A stretch of DNA of 64,000 bases. Source: Gluconobacter thailandicus F149-1 = NBRC 100600 (GTDB lineage: Bacteria > Pseudomonadota > Alphaproteobacteria > Acetobacterales > Acetobacteraceae). Numbering within the stretch: the first letter of the stretch is position 1; every line of letters begins with the position of its first letter. A program made the translations under genes and the position numbers. Location: the NCBI RefSeq assembly GCF_000964465.1, contig NZ_BANH01000008.1, positions 44,255 through 108,254 on the forward strand. The letters run 5' to 3'. Below, piece by piece: positions 33,009 through 42,466 of the stretch. Below the pieces are notes generated by a model. That model had not been told where the DNA came from. It ran no database searches and saw nothing but the letters and a program-made list of their open reading frames with translations.

Positions 33009-36000
33009 GCGAGACCCGCAACCGCGCTGACGTTATTGCTGAAGCCGATCGCACGCAGCTTGCTGCCTCTGATCCGATGGCGTCCGTGTTCGTGTCTGCG
33101 TCCGCAGGATCGGGCAAGACGAAGCTGCTGATTGATCGCCTTCTGCGTTTGATGCTGCCGCTTGAAGTGGAAGCGGATGATGGGTCGATTATGTTGGCCG
33201 AAGGGGCAAACCCCTCCCGCATCCTGTGCCTGACCTACACTAAGGCCGCCGCCGCCGAGATGGCCAATCGTCTCCAGGCCCGGCTTGGCGAATGGGTGTC
33301 GCTCCCGGATGAGCGTCTGGGCCGAGAACTTGAGAAATTACGTGTCCCCAATACGGATGAGACACGCCGTGCGGCCCGTGCGCTGTTCCTGAAGGTTCTG
33401 GACCTGCCGGGCGGTCTGCGGATCGAGACGATTCACGCATTCTGTCAGTCTCTACTGCGGCGTTTTCCACTTGAAGCCTCGGTCGATCCGCATTTCACCT
33501 TGATGGAAGACACGGACACGACGCTGGCTTTGCGGGAAGCCATGGAAGATGAACTCGCCAAGGCTCCGAAAATCGTGGCGGAAGTGGCGGGGACCATCGG
33601 GATCGACAGGTTCTTCCAGCGGATCCGCGCTCTGAATATGGAAGAAAGTCGCGTCCGTCCCCTGCTGGATCGTTGGCAGATCCTGCCGGACGCTGTGCTG
33701 AGCGCCTATCAGGCAGCCCTGAAAGCCGGGCAGGAGGCGGCGTCTGATCTGGAAGGGTTGGTCTGTCAGCCTCGCAAGGAAGCGGAATTGCGGGCCGGAC
33801 TTCAGGCGGCGCTCGGCGTTGTCACGGCCGCTGCGAAACCAACTGTGGAGCAGATGCTTCTGTGGCTCGGGACACAGATTGAAGACCGTTCGGCCCCCGT
33901 CTGGAGCAAATGTCTGCTGACGGACAAGGGCACCGTGCGGCAGATGAACCGCATCATCAGCAAGAAAGCACAGGACGCTGTTCCTGAAATCGTGCCGCTG
34001 CTGGAAGAGGAAGGCCAGCGCCTTCTCGATCTGACAGAGAGCATCAAGCGCGCCGTGCTTCTCTTACTGAATCGCGCGCTTTTGTCTCTTGCTGCACCGA
34101 TGCTGTCCAGCTTCCGCGAGGGCAAGGCCGCGCGTGGACTGGTGGATTACAATGATCTCATTCAGGAAACGCGGAACCTGCTGGAAGATCCGGGGGCAGC
34201 GTGGGTGCTCTATAAACTGGATGGCGGTATCGACCATCTGCTGCTGGATGAGGTGCAGGACAATTCCGGTCTTCAGTGGGAAATCGCCGGGGCTCTGACA
34301 TCCGAGTTCTTTTCCGGTGAGGGCGCATGGGAGCAGGGACCGAGACCCCGCACCGTGTTCGCGGTCGGCGACTACAAACAGTCCATTTACGGATTTCAGG
34401 GTGCTGATCCTGAACAGTTTCATAGCTGGAGAGCCGAGTTTGCGCGCCGCGTTCAGAATGCGGGCCTGCCGTGGCGTGACCCGGATCTGAACGTTTCGTT
34501 CCGCTCCGTCACACCCGTTCTGTCTTTCGTAGATGCGGTCTTTTCCCAGCCAAATGCCGCACATGGCCTGCTGGAGCAGGGGCAGGAGACACTTCTTCCC
34601 CATGTGTCCGCGCGTCCGGGGCAGGGTGGGCGCGTTGAACTCTGGCCGCTCGTTCCGGTGCTGGAAGGCGAGGACGATGATGAAGGTCTGACGCCCTGGC
34701 AGGCTCCGAAAACCAATACCGGCCAGCGCAGTGCGCCGCAGCGTCTGGCGGAGGCGCTCGCCGGGTGGATCGATCAGCAGATTGGTCGTTCGCCGCAACC
34801 GGGGCAGGCGCCGTTGAAAGCGGGCGATGTTCTGATTCTCGTGCCGCGCCGTTCATCCTTCCTGCGGTCTTTGATCCGGGCCCTGAAATCGCGGAATGTG
34901 CCGGTGGCGACACTGGTGCGTGTTGGTCTGACGCAGCAGGTGGCCGTGCGCGACCTCATGACGCTCTGTGCCGCACTGCTTTTGCCACAGGACGATCTGA
35001 CGCTGGCGGCAGTTCTGACCTCACCCCTCGGTGGGCTAAGCGATGTTTCCCTGATGGCGCTGGCGACAAAAGATGGTCGCGCCCACGCCCTTGGCCCGAA
35101 AGGTCAGCCGCTCTGGACTGTCCTGCGGGAACGTCATCGGGAGCGTGCGGAATGGCAGGCGGCATGGACCATGCTGTCTGCGCTTTATGCACGGGTGGAT
35201 TATGCCACGCCGTACCGCCTGCTGGCCGAAGCTCTTGGCCCGTATGGTGGGCGCACACGACTTCTGCGTCGTCTCGGGCCGGAAGCGGCTGAACCAGTGG
35301 ACGAACTCCTGACCGCAGCCTTGCGCTACGAAGGACTGCACCCCCCTTCGCTTCAGGGTTTTCTGCATTGGCTGGAAGCCAGCGAAATCACCAGTAAGCG
35401 TGAAGCGGAAAGCGAAACCGGGGCTGTCCGCGTCATGACCGTGCATGGGTCCAAGGGTTTGCAGGCTCGTCTGGTCGTGATGCCGGATACGTTGTCCCGT
35501 GCGCCAGCCAGTGGAGACTTCCTGTGGGAAGAAGCCGCCGGGCTGGATCTTCCGATCTGGGTGCCGAAGAAAGATGCTGGCACGGATGTTACGACGGCTT
35601 TGTCTGCCCGGGATGCGGAGAAGGCACGGGCGGAAAACAACCGTCTGCTCTACGTGGCCCTGACGCGCGCCAGTGACTGGCTGGTGATCTGCGGAGCCTC
35701 CACGAAACGTCAGCCGGAAGACACAAGCTGGTATCGTCAGTGTCAGGCCGGGTTCGAAACGCTCGTCAATACGCGATCCGAACCGCTGGGACTTGGTTGG
35801 GACGGAGACCGTCTGGTTCTGGAAGAAGAGCGGAGCGTGGCCCCCGCGCCCGATGCCGCGCCGCAGATCGTCGCGCCCATGCTGGACTTGCCGGTCTGGC
35901 TAGGACGTGCGCCTGACTGGCGCGCGGAAGTCGCACCCACAGAAGACGCCATGACCCGGCCTCTGGCCCCAAGTCGGCCGGATGGCGCAGAGTTTGGCGA

Positions 36001-36562
36001 AGTGCCCGCAGCCCGCTCTCCGCTGGAACTTCTGGCTGGCAGGCCAAAGCCCGTCCGGGAACAGGCCATGCGGCGAGGCACGATGATCCATCGCCTACTC
36101 CAGCTTCTGCCAGAAACGCCCTCCGAAGACCGGCTGGCGCTCGCAACGCGCTGGCTTTCCAGACCTGCACTTGGGCTGACAGAGAACGAGGTCGGGCGTC
36201 TAACGGATCAGGTCATGGGCGTCCTGCACCATCCAGATCTCGCGCCCCTGTTTCAGGCAGGCAGCCGTGCAGAGCAGCCGATTTCCGGCATCAGTGACGG
36301 GCGCGTGGTCTTGGGGCAGGTGGATCGTCTGTGGATCGGGGACGGAGAAATCTGGATCTGCGACTACAAAACGAACCGTACTCCCCCGATTCGGGTCGAG
36401 CGGACGCCCGTGGCCTATGTGAGGCAGATGGCGGCTTATCGGGCCGTTCTCCAGCAACTGCATCCCGATTTTGCCATTCACTGTTCACTGGTCTGGACGG
36501 AGGGACCGTCCGTTATGGTTCTTCCGGATGGGCTTCTGGATCGCGTACTGCAGGAGTCTTGA
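33005..36562 (+). CDS. addA: Double-strand break repair helicase-nuclease AddA
   Basis: UvrD-like helicase-nuclease subunit, about 1185 residues. Walker A VSASAGSGKTKLLIDR near residue 30; LCLTYTKAAAAEMANR (motif Ia); DYNDLI and LLLDEVQDNS (Walker B, motif II); VGDYKQSIYGFQGA (motif III); VRVMTVHGSKGLQA and RLLYVALTRASDWL (motifs V and VI). The C-terminal nuclease domain has GTMIHRLLQ and WICDYKTNRTPP. The ATG at 33005 overlaps the addB stop; an upstream start at 32972 inside addB is rejected. AddA and AddB together replace RecBCD in this group. Confidence 0.95.
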   Translation: MSETRNRADVIAEADRTQLAASDPMASVFVSASAGSGKTKLLIDRLLRLMLPLEVEADDGSIMLAEGANPSRILCLTYTKAAAAEMANRLQARLGEWVSLPDERLGRELEKLRVPNTDETRRAARALFLKVLDLPGGLRIETIHAFCQSLLRRFPLEASVDPHFTLMEDTDTTLALREAMEDELAKAPKIVAEVAGTIGIDRFFQRIRALNMEESRVRPLLDRWQILPDAVLSAYQAALKAGQEAASDLEGLVCQPRKEAELRAGLQAALGVVTAAAKPTVEQMLLWLGTQIEDRSAPVWSKCLLTDKGTVRQMNRIISKKAQDAVPEIVPLLEEEGQRLLDLTESIKRAVLLLLNRALLSLAAPMLSSFREGKAARGLVDYNDLIQETRNLLEDPGAAWVLYKLDGGIDHLLLDEVQDNSGLQWEIAGALTSEFFSGEGAWEQGPRPRTVFAVGDYKQSIYGFQGADPEQFHSWRAEFARRVQNAGLPWRDPDLNVSFRSVTPVLSFVDAVFSQPNAAHGLLEQGQETLLPHVSARPGQGGRVELWPLVPVLEGEDDDEGLTPWQAPKTNTGQRSAPQRLAEALAGWIDQQIGRSPQPGQAPLKAGDVLILVPRRSSFLRSLIRALKSRNVPVATLVRVGLTQQVAVRDLMTLCAALLLPQDDLTLAAVLTSPLGGLSDVSLMALATKDGRAHALGPKGQPLWTVLRERHRERAEWQAAWTMLSALYARVDYATPYRLLAEALGPYGGRTRLLRRLGPEAAEPVDELLTAALRYEGLHPPSLQGFLHWLEASEITSKREAESETGAVRVMTVHGSKGLQARLVVMPDTLSRAPASGDFLWEEAAGLDLPIWVPKKDAGTDVTTALSARDAEKARAENNRLLYVALTRASDWLVICGASTKRQPEDTSWYRQCQAGFETLVNTRSEPLGLGWDGDRLVLEEERSVAPAPDAAPQIVAPMLDLPVWLGRAPDWRAEVAPTEDAMTRPLAPSRPDGAEFGEVPAARSPLELLAGRPKPVREQAMRRGTMIHRLLQLLPETPSEDRLALATRWLSRPALGLTENEVGRLTDQVMGVLHHPDLAPLFQAGSRAEQPISGISDGRVVLGQVDRLWIGDGEIWICDYKTNRTPPIRVERTPVAYVRQMAAYRAVLQQLHPDFAIHCSLVWTEGPSVMVLPDGLLDRVLQES

Positions 36563-36645
36563 TTTAACGGGCAGGCTCTTGCAGTCCTGAGCAGAGAAGC
36601 CGATATCGGTTTACAGAAACACGTTTCATCACAAGGAACACGTCC

Positions 36646-36972
36646 ATGAGCGCAAATACGGTTGCCGTTACGGATAGCAGCTTTGAAACAGACGTCCTGA
36701 AGTCTGACGGCCCGGTTCTGGTCGATTTCTGGGCAGAATGGTGCGGTCCGTGCAAGATGATTGCTCCGGCGCTCGAGGAAATTGGCGCTGAGTATCAGGG
36801 CCGCCTGAAGGTCGCCAAGGTCAACATCGACTCCAACCCGGAAGCCCCGACGCAGTATGGCGTCCGCAGCATCCCGACGCTGATCGTCTTCAAGGACGGC
36901 AAGCCGGTTGCGCAGCAGATGGGTGCGATGCCGAAGAGCCAGCTCAAGGCCTGGATCGAAAAATCCATCTGA
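36646..36972 (+). CDS. trxA: Thioredoxin
   Basis: A 108-residue thioredoxin with the active site WCGPC ([14 protein letters not shown]) and cis-Pro motif [12 protein letters not shown]. The ATG follows CAAGGAACACGTCC. Codon use is strongly biased, so it is probably highly expressed. It lies 83 bases behind addA in the same direction and is followed by a hairpin. Confidence 0.96.
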   Translation: MSANTVAVTDSSFETDVLKSDGPVLVDFWAEWCGPCKMIAPALEEIGAEYQGRLKVAKVNIDSNPEAPTQYGVRSIPTLIVFKDGKPVAQQMGAMPKSQLKAWIEKSI

Positions 36973-36990
36973 TCTGACGGCTACGCGCTA

Positions 36991-37019
36991 CCCACTGCCC
37001 TGCATTCGAGGGCAGTGGG
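36991..37019 (+). terminator. Hairpin behind trxA, terminator-like
   Basis: Perfect 11-bp stem CCCACTGCCCT / AGGGCAGTGGG with a 7-base loop, but no T run after it. Probable transcript-end or stabilising hairpin. Confidence 0.5.
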
Positions 37020-37058
37020 GGCGTGGTCAGAGGCGATTCCTTTGTGTAGGATCGGGCC

Positions 37059-38261
37059 ATGCGTCCGAAAGCCTCTGATTTCCCGTCCCCCGTCATCGTG
37101 ACCTCCAGCGAGGAGGTTGCACGGCTTTGCAATAAGTTGAAGCAGGAGCCGTTCGTTACCATCGATACGGAATTCGTTCGGGAAAAGACTTATTGGCCCG
37201 AACTCTGCCTCGTACAGCTTGCTGGCGAAGAAGACGTCGCCGTGATTGATACGCTGGCGCCGGGCATTGATCTGGCTCCATTGGGCGAACTTCTCGATGA
37301 GCCCGGATGCATCAAGGTGTTCCATGCCGCACGGCAGGACCTTGAAATCTTCCTTCATATTTTCGACCGGCTTCCGCAGTCCCTGTTCGATACGCAGGTT
37401 GCAGCGATGGTGGCCGGATTTGGCGATCAGGTCGGCTATGACAGTCTGGTAGGTGCCATCACGGGGCAGGCTATCGACAAGGCCCATCGTTTCAGTGACT
37501 GGTCAGCCCGTCCTCTGACGAAGGCGCAGATTGCCTACGCAGCAGCAGACGTGACGCATCTGCGGACGGTCTATCTTGCTCTTCGCCAGCAGCTTGAGGA
37601 CGAAGGTCGTCTGCGCTGGGCTGACGCAGAGCAGGCTGTTCTGACATCTGAAGAGACTTTCCGCCCTGACCCGCGCCGCCTCTGGGAAAAGCTCAAGGCC
37701 CGCACGAATAATCGCAGGATGCTTGGTATCCTGCGGGAGATCGTGGCATGGCGTGAGCAGGAAGCACAGAACGCCGATATTCCCCGTCAGCGCGTGATTC
37801 GGGACGAAAGTCTGCTCGAAATTGCTGCCATCAAGCCGAACAGCATCGAGGCGCTGGCCCGCGTTCGGGGCGTGACCCGCGGTTTTGCGGAAGGCAAGAT
37901 GGGGCAGGGTCTTCTGGAAGCCGTCCGTATCGGCGAGAGCCTCCCGGACGCAGACCTGCCAAAACCACCTTCCAAATCAGACAAGGGACGCCCTTCTGCT
38001 GCATTGGTGGCACTGCTCCGGGTTCTTCAAACGGCCAAGTGTGAACAGCACAAGGTGGCACCCCGCCTCGTGGCATCCTCCGATGACCTGGACCGGATTG
38101 CACTGGGTGAAACGGAAGTCGGTGCGCTCAAAGGGTGGCGTCGGGAAGTTTTCGGGCTGGATGCGCAGGCGCTGGTCCGTGGTGAGATTGCACTGGCCGT
38201 TGTAAAAGGCTGTGTTGAACTTCAGCGGGTTGCACCAGAAGGTGAGCCCGTCGAAGCATAA
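37059..38261 (+). CDS. rnd: Ribonuclease D
   Basis: A 400-residue 3'-5' exoribonuclease that trims stable RNA precursors. The DEDDy exonuclease residues appear in VTIDTEFVREKTYWP, VFHAARQDLEIF and YAAADVTHLRTVY. A linker follows, then two HRDC-like helical domains (VRGVTRGFAEG). Length is standard for RNase D. Start ATG at 37059 follows TTGTGTAGGATC. Gene order trxA-rnd-gcrA is all on one strand. Confidence 0.93.
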   Translation: MRPKASDFPSPVIVTSSEEVARLCNKLKQEPFVTIDTEFVREKTYWPELCLVQLAGEEDVAVIDTLAPGIDLAPLGELLDEPGCIKVFHAARQDLEIFLHIFDRLPQSLFDTQVAAMVAGFGDQVGYDSLVGAITGQAIDKAHRFSDWSARPLTKAQIAYAAADVTHLRTVYLALRQQLEDEGRLRWADAEQAVLTSEETFRPDPRRLWEKLKARTNNRRMLGILREIVAWREQEAQNADIPRQRVIRDESLLEIAAIKPNSIEALARVRGVTRGFAEGKMGQGLLEAVRIGESLPDADLPKPPSKSDKGRPSAALVALLRVLQTAKCEQHKVAPRLVASSDDLDRIALGETEVGALKGWRREVFGLDAQALVRGEIALAVVKGCVELQRVAPEGEPVEA

Positions 38262-38396
38262 TAAGCGCCTTCGACGTTTGAATGACTTTCTGGTAAGGAA
38301 CGTCACCCAGATTATCCCGACCCTGTGATCAGGGGCGGGCAGGGCAACAGGATAGTGGGCCAGACAGGCCCGGATGCGGGACAGAGGAACCGGTAT

Positions 38397-39041
38397 ATGG
38401 ACTGGACGGACGAGACGATCGCCAGACTTCGGGAGCTGTGGAGTCAGGGACTTTCGACCGCTGAAATCGGCCGCCAGCTTTCCATCACGAAGAATGCTGT
38501 TGTTGGCAAAGCCCATCGTCTGGGACTGCCGCCGCGCCCGTCTCCGATCCGCAACCGCAAGGTGAAGGACGGAGAAACACCTTCTACGGAAACGCCCCGT
38601 CGCAAGCCCCCAACCCGCAAGCCCGCGGCGCCCAAGGCCGAGGCCTCTGCAGATCTTCTGGCTGAAAAGACTGAAGCAAAGCCCGCTGCAGCCAAGACTG
38701 ACGCCCCAAAGCCTGCACCAGCCAAGCCGTCGCCCGCTCTGGAAAGTATCATGGCGTCTCCGCCGCCACGTCCAGTCGCTGCAAAAGTGGACTCTCCTGC
38801 GCGTGTGGCGCCTGTTGCTCCAGAGCCTCGCGTTCCACCGCCGGTTCGTCCTGCTCCCCCACCACGGTTTACAGCCAGCATCGATCGTCCCGCCCGTCGT
38901 GGTCCATCCTGCTGCTGGCCGATCGGTGATCCGGGAACACCGGGATTCCATTTCTGTGGGGCAACACCGCTGCCCGGAAAACCCTATTGTGCGGAACATG
39001 CCGCCATTGCTTACGTGAAGATCCGGGATCGCCGGGATTGA
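38397..39041 (+). CDS. gcrA: Cell-cycle regulator GcrA
   Basis: The alphaproteobacterial cell-cycle factor, 214 residues, which binds sigma-70 holoenzyme and acts at promoters methylated by CcrM. The N-terminal helix-turn-helix is MDWTDETIARLRELWSQGLS with GRQLSITKNAVVGKAHRLGL. A long Ala/Pro/Lys-rich linker follows (~60-155), then the conserved C-terminal RPSCCWPIGDPG, FHFCGATPLPGKPYC and AEHAAIAYVK. The start at 38397 is the family start; upstream in-frame codons are not conserved. A bidirectional terminator follows two bases after the stop. Confidence 0.95.
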   Translation: MDWTDETIARLRELWSQGLSTAEIGRQLSITKNAVVGKAHRLGLPPRPSPIRNRKVKDGETPSTETPRRKPPTRKPAAPKAEASADLLAEKTEAKPAAAKTDAPKPAPAKPSPALESIMASPPPRPVAAKVDSPARVAPVAPEPRVPPPVRPAPPPRFTASIDRPARRGPSCCWPIGDPGTPGFHFCGATPLPGKPYCAEHAAIAYVKIRDRRD

Positions 39042-39043
39042 AC

Positions 39044-39077
39044 AAAAAAAGCCGCCCGGTCAGGGCGGCTTTTTTTA
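39044..39077. terminator. Bidirectional terminator
   Basis: AAAAAAAGCCGCCC / GGGCGGCTTTTTTT with a 5-base loop; T runs on both strands. It serves gcrA on the plus strand and the broken TonB-like gene on the minus strand. Confidence 0.9.
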
Positions 39078-39099
39078 TGAATCAGGAGGGTATTCCTGA

Positions 39100-39528
39100 T
39101 CACTCTATTATGAAATTGATGTGCAATCTAAAATCTGGGCTGGGTACGGCTTTACCGTTCTGCAGAGCGGGATGATAAATGTCGCGTTCCGCATACAGCA
39201 GGGCCGTCTGATTAAACTCCATGTAATGTCCCTGCGTGACATGGCAACTGTGTGCATGTCCCTCAGCATCAATGTCGCAGTGAACTGAAACGTTATCCTC
39301 AAGCTGTTGTTTCAGAAGACGGGCAGGGTATTGCGGATTGGACGTCAGGAAATGATTTACGGAAGCGGGCCGGGTCTGATGCGACCTGTCTGGAAGATAC
39401 CAGGCGAGGCTGAGACACTGTATCAGGCAGATGCAGAACAGGAGTGGACCAAGTTAGCCTGAATTGCTGGCCTCTTCCTTGGGAAGAGGTGCAGGTTCTG
39501 TATCAGGCTTCTGTAGCGGTAGATCCAT
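39100..39528 (-). pseudogene. TonB C-terminal-domain-like gene interrupted by an in-frame TAA
   Basis: The reverse strand from the ATG at 39528 (behind GAGGGGAA) reads MDLPLQKPDTEPAPLPKEE to a TAA at 39454-39456, then continues in the same frame for 117 codons to a TGA at 39100. After the TAA comes a hydrophobic segment (GPLLFCICLIQCLSLAWYL) and then a domain that looks like the TonB C-terminus: YPARLLKQQLEDNVSVHCDI, EFNQTALLYAERDIYHPAL, QNGKAVPSPDFRLHINFIIE. Cytoplasmic Pro-rich tip, one helix and a C-terminal domain is TonB-like order. No good start lies between the TAA and the helix. The frame was found by hand translation. It could be a nonsense-mutated gene, a sequencing error, or a gene with an unusual start. 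Confidence 0.6.
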
Positions 39529-39617
39529 TTCCCCTCACACTTCGCATGTATTGGGCCTAAATGTGACTTAATGTTACTAAATAAAAAGCTTTTTGTGCTC
39601 TGGGATTACATACCCAT

Positions 39618-39649
39618 AAAAAAGACCGGCTTCTGAAGAGCCGGCCTTT
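39618..39649 (-). terminator. Terminator of the RND efflux operon
   Basis: On the minus strand GGCCGGCTCTTCAGAAGCCGGTC folds into a stem (GCCGGCT / AGCCGGT with wobble) followed by TTTTTT, eight bases behind the outer-membrane lipoprotein stop. Confidence 0.8.
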
Positions 39650-39656
39650 GCAGGGA

Positions 39657-41288
39657 CTAGTGAGAAGTGTTGGAAAGACTTCCCATGGGCAATGCCGGGA
39701 GCGTGTTACCGTGACCCAGCGCAGGGGTATCCGGCGCAGAGATGTTCAGGTTTTCGAATTGCTCTGGATGCTGGGACGCATTGACGTCGCCAACCGGCTT
39801 GGGATGGTGAAGATTGTCATATTGCAGCGGCTCAACCGACAGGGTTTGATCCATCGTCGGAAGGTTGAGTGTTGACCATCCGCCACCAAGACTGCGGATC
39901 AGATCAACATCCGCCTTGTAGAGACGCGTTGCGATTTCAACCTGATGAATCCGGCTTTCCAGCGTGTTTTCCTGACTGAAAATAGCCTCCAGATAGGTGC
40001 CAACACCTCCCTGATAGAGCGTCATGGTCATGTTCTGGGTGTCCAGATTGGCTTTGACGGCTTGCTCAAGAGCCGCATTTTCCTTGGACAGACGCTCCGT
40101 GCGGGACAGTCCGTCTTCCACTTCGCGGAATGCCGACAGAACCTTCATGCGGTATTCGTCCCGCGTTTCACGATAAGCCGACCATGTGCGCTGAAGCTCG
40201 GCGCGACGCAGGCCGCCATCAAAGAGAGGCATGTCCAGACTTGCGCCATAGGTCCAGAGCGAGTTGGCCAGATTGGCAAGATCAAAGCCGTTCGCTGCGA
40301 AACCGCCTCCCAGCTTCAGAGCAATATGTGGATAGAAAGCCGCCCGCGCGATGCCAATTTCCCGGTTGGCCTGCGCCATTTCACGTTCAGCCGAGGCAAT
40401 ATCCGGGCGACGCTGGAGCAGCTCAGACGGAACAGAAGCCGGAATGCTGGGCTGGATGAAGCTGAATGTCTGAACCTGTGGAATATGGAACGCAGACGGA
40501 GACGAGTTGGTCAGAACCGCAATCGCGTGTTCCGTGACCTGACGGGCCGCCTGAATATCCAGCTGTGCGGCCTGTGTCGTGTAAAGCTGCGCCTGTGCTC
40601 GGGCCAGATCCAGACGGGGTGCGGCCTGATTCTGAACCTGATTTTCCGTAATGGTGACGGCGCGTTTGTAGAAGGAAATGGACTGCTCGTAGATCGCGTC
40701 CTGTGCGTCATAACCGCGCAATTCAATATAATCGCGCGCCAGTTCGGCCTGTGTGCTCAGGCGTGCCATGGCGAAGTCCGCTGCACGCTGCTGGGCAAAC
40801 TGCTTCTGGGACCGCACGCGGTTCCGGATGGACGACCAGAAATCCGGCTCCCATGAGACTAACCCGCCGTAGTCCTCTTCGGTCTGGGTGAGGGTGGCAC
40901 CATTGCGAAACAGGCGGTCAGCGGACTGCTTGTTGTCTGATGCACCTGCTTCCATGCTGGCGTGCGGAAGCAACTCGGAGCGTGCGGCCGCAACGAGCGA
41001 CCGTGCCTGAATGAAGCGTTCGGCCGCAGCCTGAATGTCGCCGTTGTCTGCTGTCGCCCGGTCTTCCAGTTCATTCAGAAGTGGGTCATGCAGCATGGTC
41101 CACCAGTTTTCCGGGAGAACTGTGTCAGCGGGCGTTGCGACAGCGAACGGGGCCTGACCCTGCCAGCTTGCCGGAACAACAAAGTTGGGAGCCTTGTAAG
41201 TCGGTGCCAGATCGCAGGCGGAGAGCCCCAGCAGAGACAGGGCTGAACCGCAAGCAAGCGAGACGCGACGAAGAATAGGGTTCATCAT
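39657..41288 (-). CDS. RND efflux outer-membrane lipoprotein, NodT/OprM type
   Basis: TolC-like outer-membrane channel of about 543 residues, the last gene of the efflux operon. The N-terminus MNPILRRVSLACGSALSLLG leads to the lipobox LGLSAC-D (Cys ~25), so it is a lipoprotein. Two outer-membrane-efflux repeats follow, including WWTMLHDPLLNELEDRA, RSLVAAARSELLPHA, PSVPSELLQRRPDIASAERE and AALEQAVKANLDTQNMTMTL. The C-terminus is a low-complexity tail. The start overlaps the adaptor's stop (TGATG), so translation is coupled; ATG 41285 is an alternative. Confidence 0.92.
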   Translation of the reverse strand: MMNPILRRVSLACGSALSLLGLSACDLAPTYKAPNFVVPASWQGQAPFAVATPADTVLPENWWTMLHDPLLNELEDRATADNGDIQAAAERFIQARSLVAAARSELLPHASMEAGASDNKQSADRLFRNGATLTQTEEDYGGLVSWEPDFWSSIRNRVRSQKQFAQQRAADFAMARLSTQAELARDYIELRGYDAQDAIYEQSISFYKRAVTITENQVQNQAAPRLDLARAQAQLYTTQAAQLDIQAARQVTEHAIAVLTNSSPSAFHIPQVQTFSFIQPSIPASVPSELLQRRPDIASAEREMAQANREIGIARAAFYPHIALKLGGGFAANGFDLANLANSLWTYGASLDMPLFDGGLRRAELQRTWSAYRETRDEYRMKVLSAFREVEDGLSRTERLSKENAALEQAVKANLDTQNMTMTLYQGGVGTYLEAIFSQENTLESRIHQVEIATRLYKADVDLIRSLGGGWSTLNLPTMDQTLSVEPLQYDNLHHPKPVGDVNASQHPEQFENLNISAPDTPALGHGNTLPALPMGSLSNTSH

Positions 41289-42466
41289 CAGTCTTTTCCA
41301 AAGCCGGACTGGTTGTAGCCGCGCTGACCGTCCACGACACTCACCTTATCGCCTTCCAGCACGTCGGCTGGCGGGTTGGAGATGATGCGGTCGGTTGGGG
41401 AAATGCCTGTCTGGATTTCGGTCGAGGTGTCTGCCATGCGGCCGACCGTCACGTTCCGGTAATGCACACGGCTGCTCTCATCCACGACAGCGACCTGCAT
41501 GCCCTTTTCCTGGAAAACGAGCGCACTGGTCGGGATCTCGTACAGATGTGCGTCTTCGTTGTGAGATTTCAGGGCTGCGGAGGCGAAGGTACCGGGCCAC
41601 AGGACCTCATCCTTGTTCTCAAGCGTGAACTCGGCAACGGCTGTACGGGTGTTGGGGTCGAACCCGCGGGACGTGGTCAGATACTTGGCTTCGAACGTGC
41701 GGCCACGATACTGCGGGACGCTAATGGTCGCCGTCAGATCAGGTTGCAGAACATAGGAGAAGGTTTCCGGCACGGAGACGAACAGTCGCAGCTTCTGCAC
41801 ATCCGCGACGGTGAAGAGTTCGGAAGCACTACCCGTCGAGTTCAGTCCGCCACCACCGTTGTTGACGTAATCGCCGACGTTAATGTTACGGGCCGTTACG
41901 ACGCCATCGAACGGTGCAACGATGGTCTTGAACTTCTCAAGAGCTTCAAAGTGATCGACGTTACGCTGTGCGGCATCCACTTCTGCATGCGCAGACTGTT
42001 CGTTTGCATTGGAAACCGAGACGGACTGCCCCGAGACAGACTGGGACCGTCCCATGGCGCGCCAGCGCTCTGCCGTGACGGTGGCGAGGTGATACTTCGC
42101 CATCACGGAGTCCAGATCGGCCTTGGCCTGCGCATACTGTGCATCAAGGGCGGGGGCATTGATCTCGGCCAGAGCGTCACCGGCTTTCACATGCGCGCCG
42201 TAGTCCTTGTACCACATTTTCACGTAGCCGGAGACCTGCGGGTAGATCGGCGCCTGATACCAGGCGTCAATCGTTCCGGGCAGCGTCAGGGCAACCTTTT
42301 CCGGAGACTGCTTGGGAGTGATGACTGCAACATTCGGGATCGCGCCGGCTTCGGTGTCCGCTTTCAGTTCCGTTGCCGCATGGGTTTTTTCAACAACGAT
42401 GAAGCCCACGTAAAGCGCGAGAACGCAGCTTCCCGCAATGGCGAAGATTTTCGGAGAGCTGGCCAT
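41288..42466 (-). CDS. RND efflux periplasmic adaptor (HlyD/MFP family)
   Basis: A 392-residue membrane fusion protein that bridges permease and outer-membrane channel. It has an N-terminal anchor (FAIAGSCVLALYVGFIVVE), a lipoyl half-motif VSGYVKMWYKDYGAHVKAGD, a short coiled-coil hairpin, and the second half IVAPFDGVVTARNINVGDYV with TLPGTIDAW before it. Beta-barrel and membrane-proximal domains follow. It shares one base with the permease stop (TAATG) and overlaps the lipoprotein start. Confidence 0.94.
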   Translation of the reverse strand: MASSPKIFAIAGSCVLALYVGFIVVEKTHAATELKADTEAGAIPNVAVITPKQSPEKVALTLPGTIDAWYQAPIYPQVSGYVKMWYKDYGAHVKAGDALAEINAPALDAQYAQAKADLDSVMAKYHLATVTAERWRAMGRSQSVSGQSVSVSNANEQSAHAEVDAAQRNVDHFEALEKFKTIVAPFDGVVTARNINVGDYVNNGGGGLNSTGSASELFTVADVQKLRLFVSVPETFSYVLQPDLTATISVPQYRGRTFEAKYLTTSRGFDPNTRTAVAEFTLENKDEVLWPGTFASAALKSHNEDAHLYEIPTSALVFQEKGMQVAVVDESSRVHYRNVTVGRMADTSTEIQTGISPTDRIISNPPADVLEGDKVSVVDGQRGYNQSGFGKD

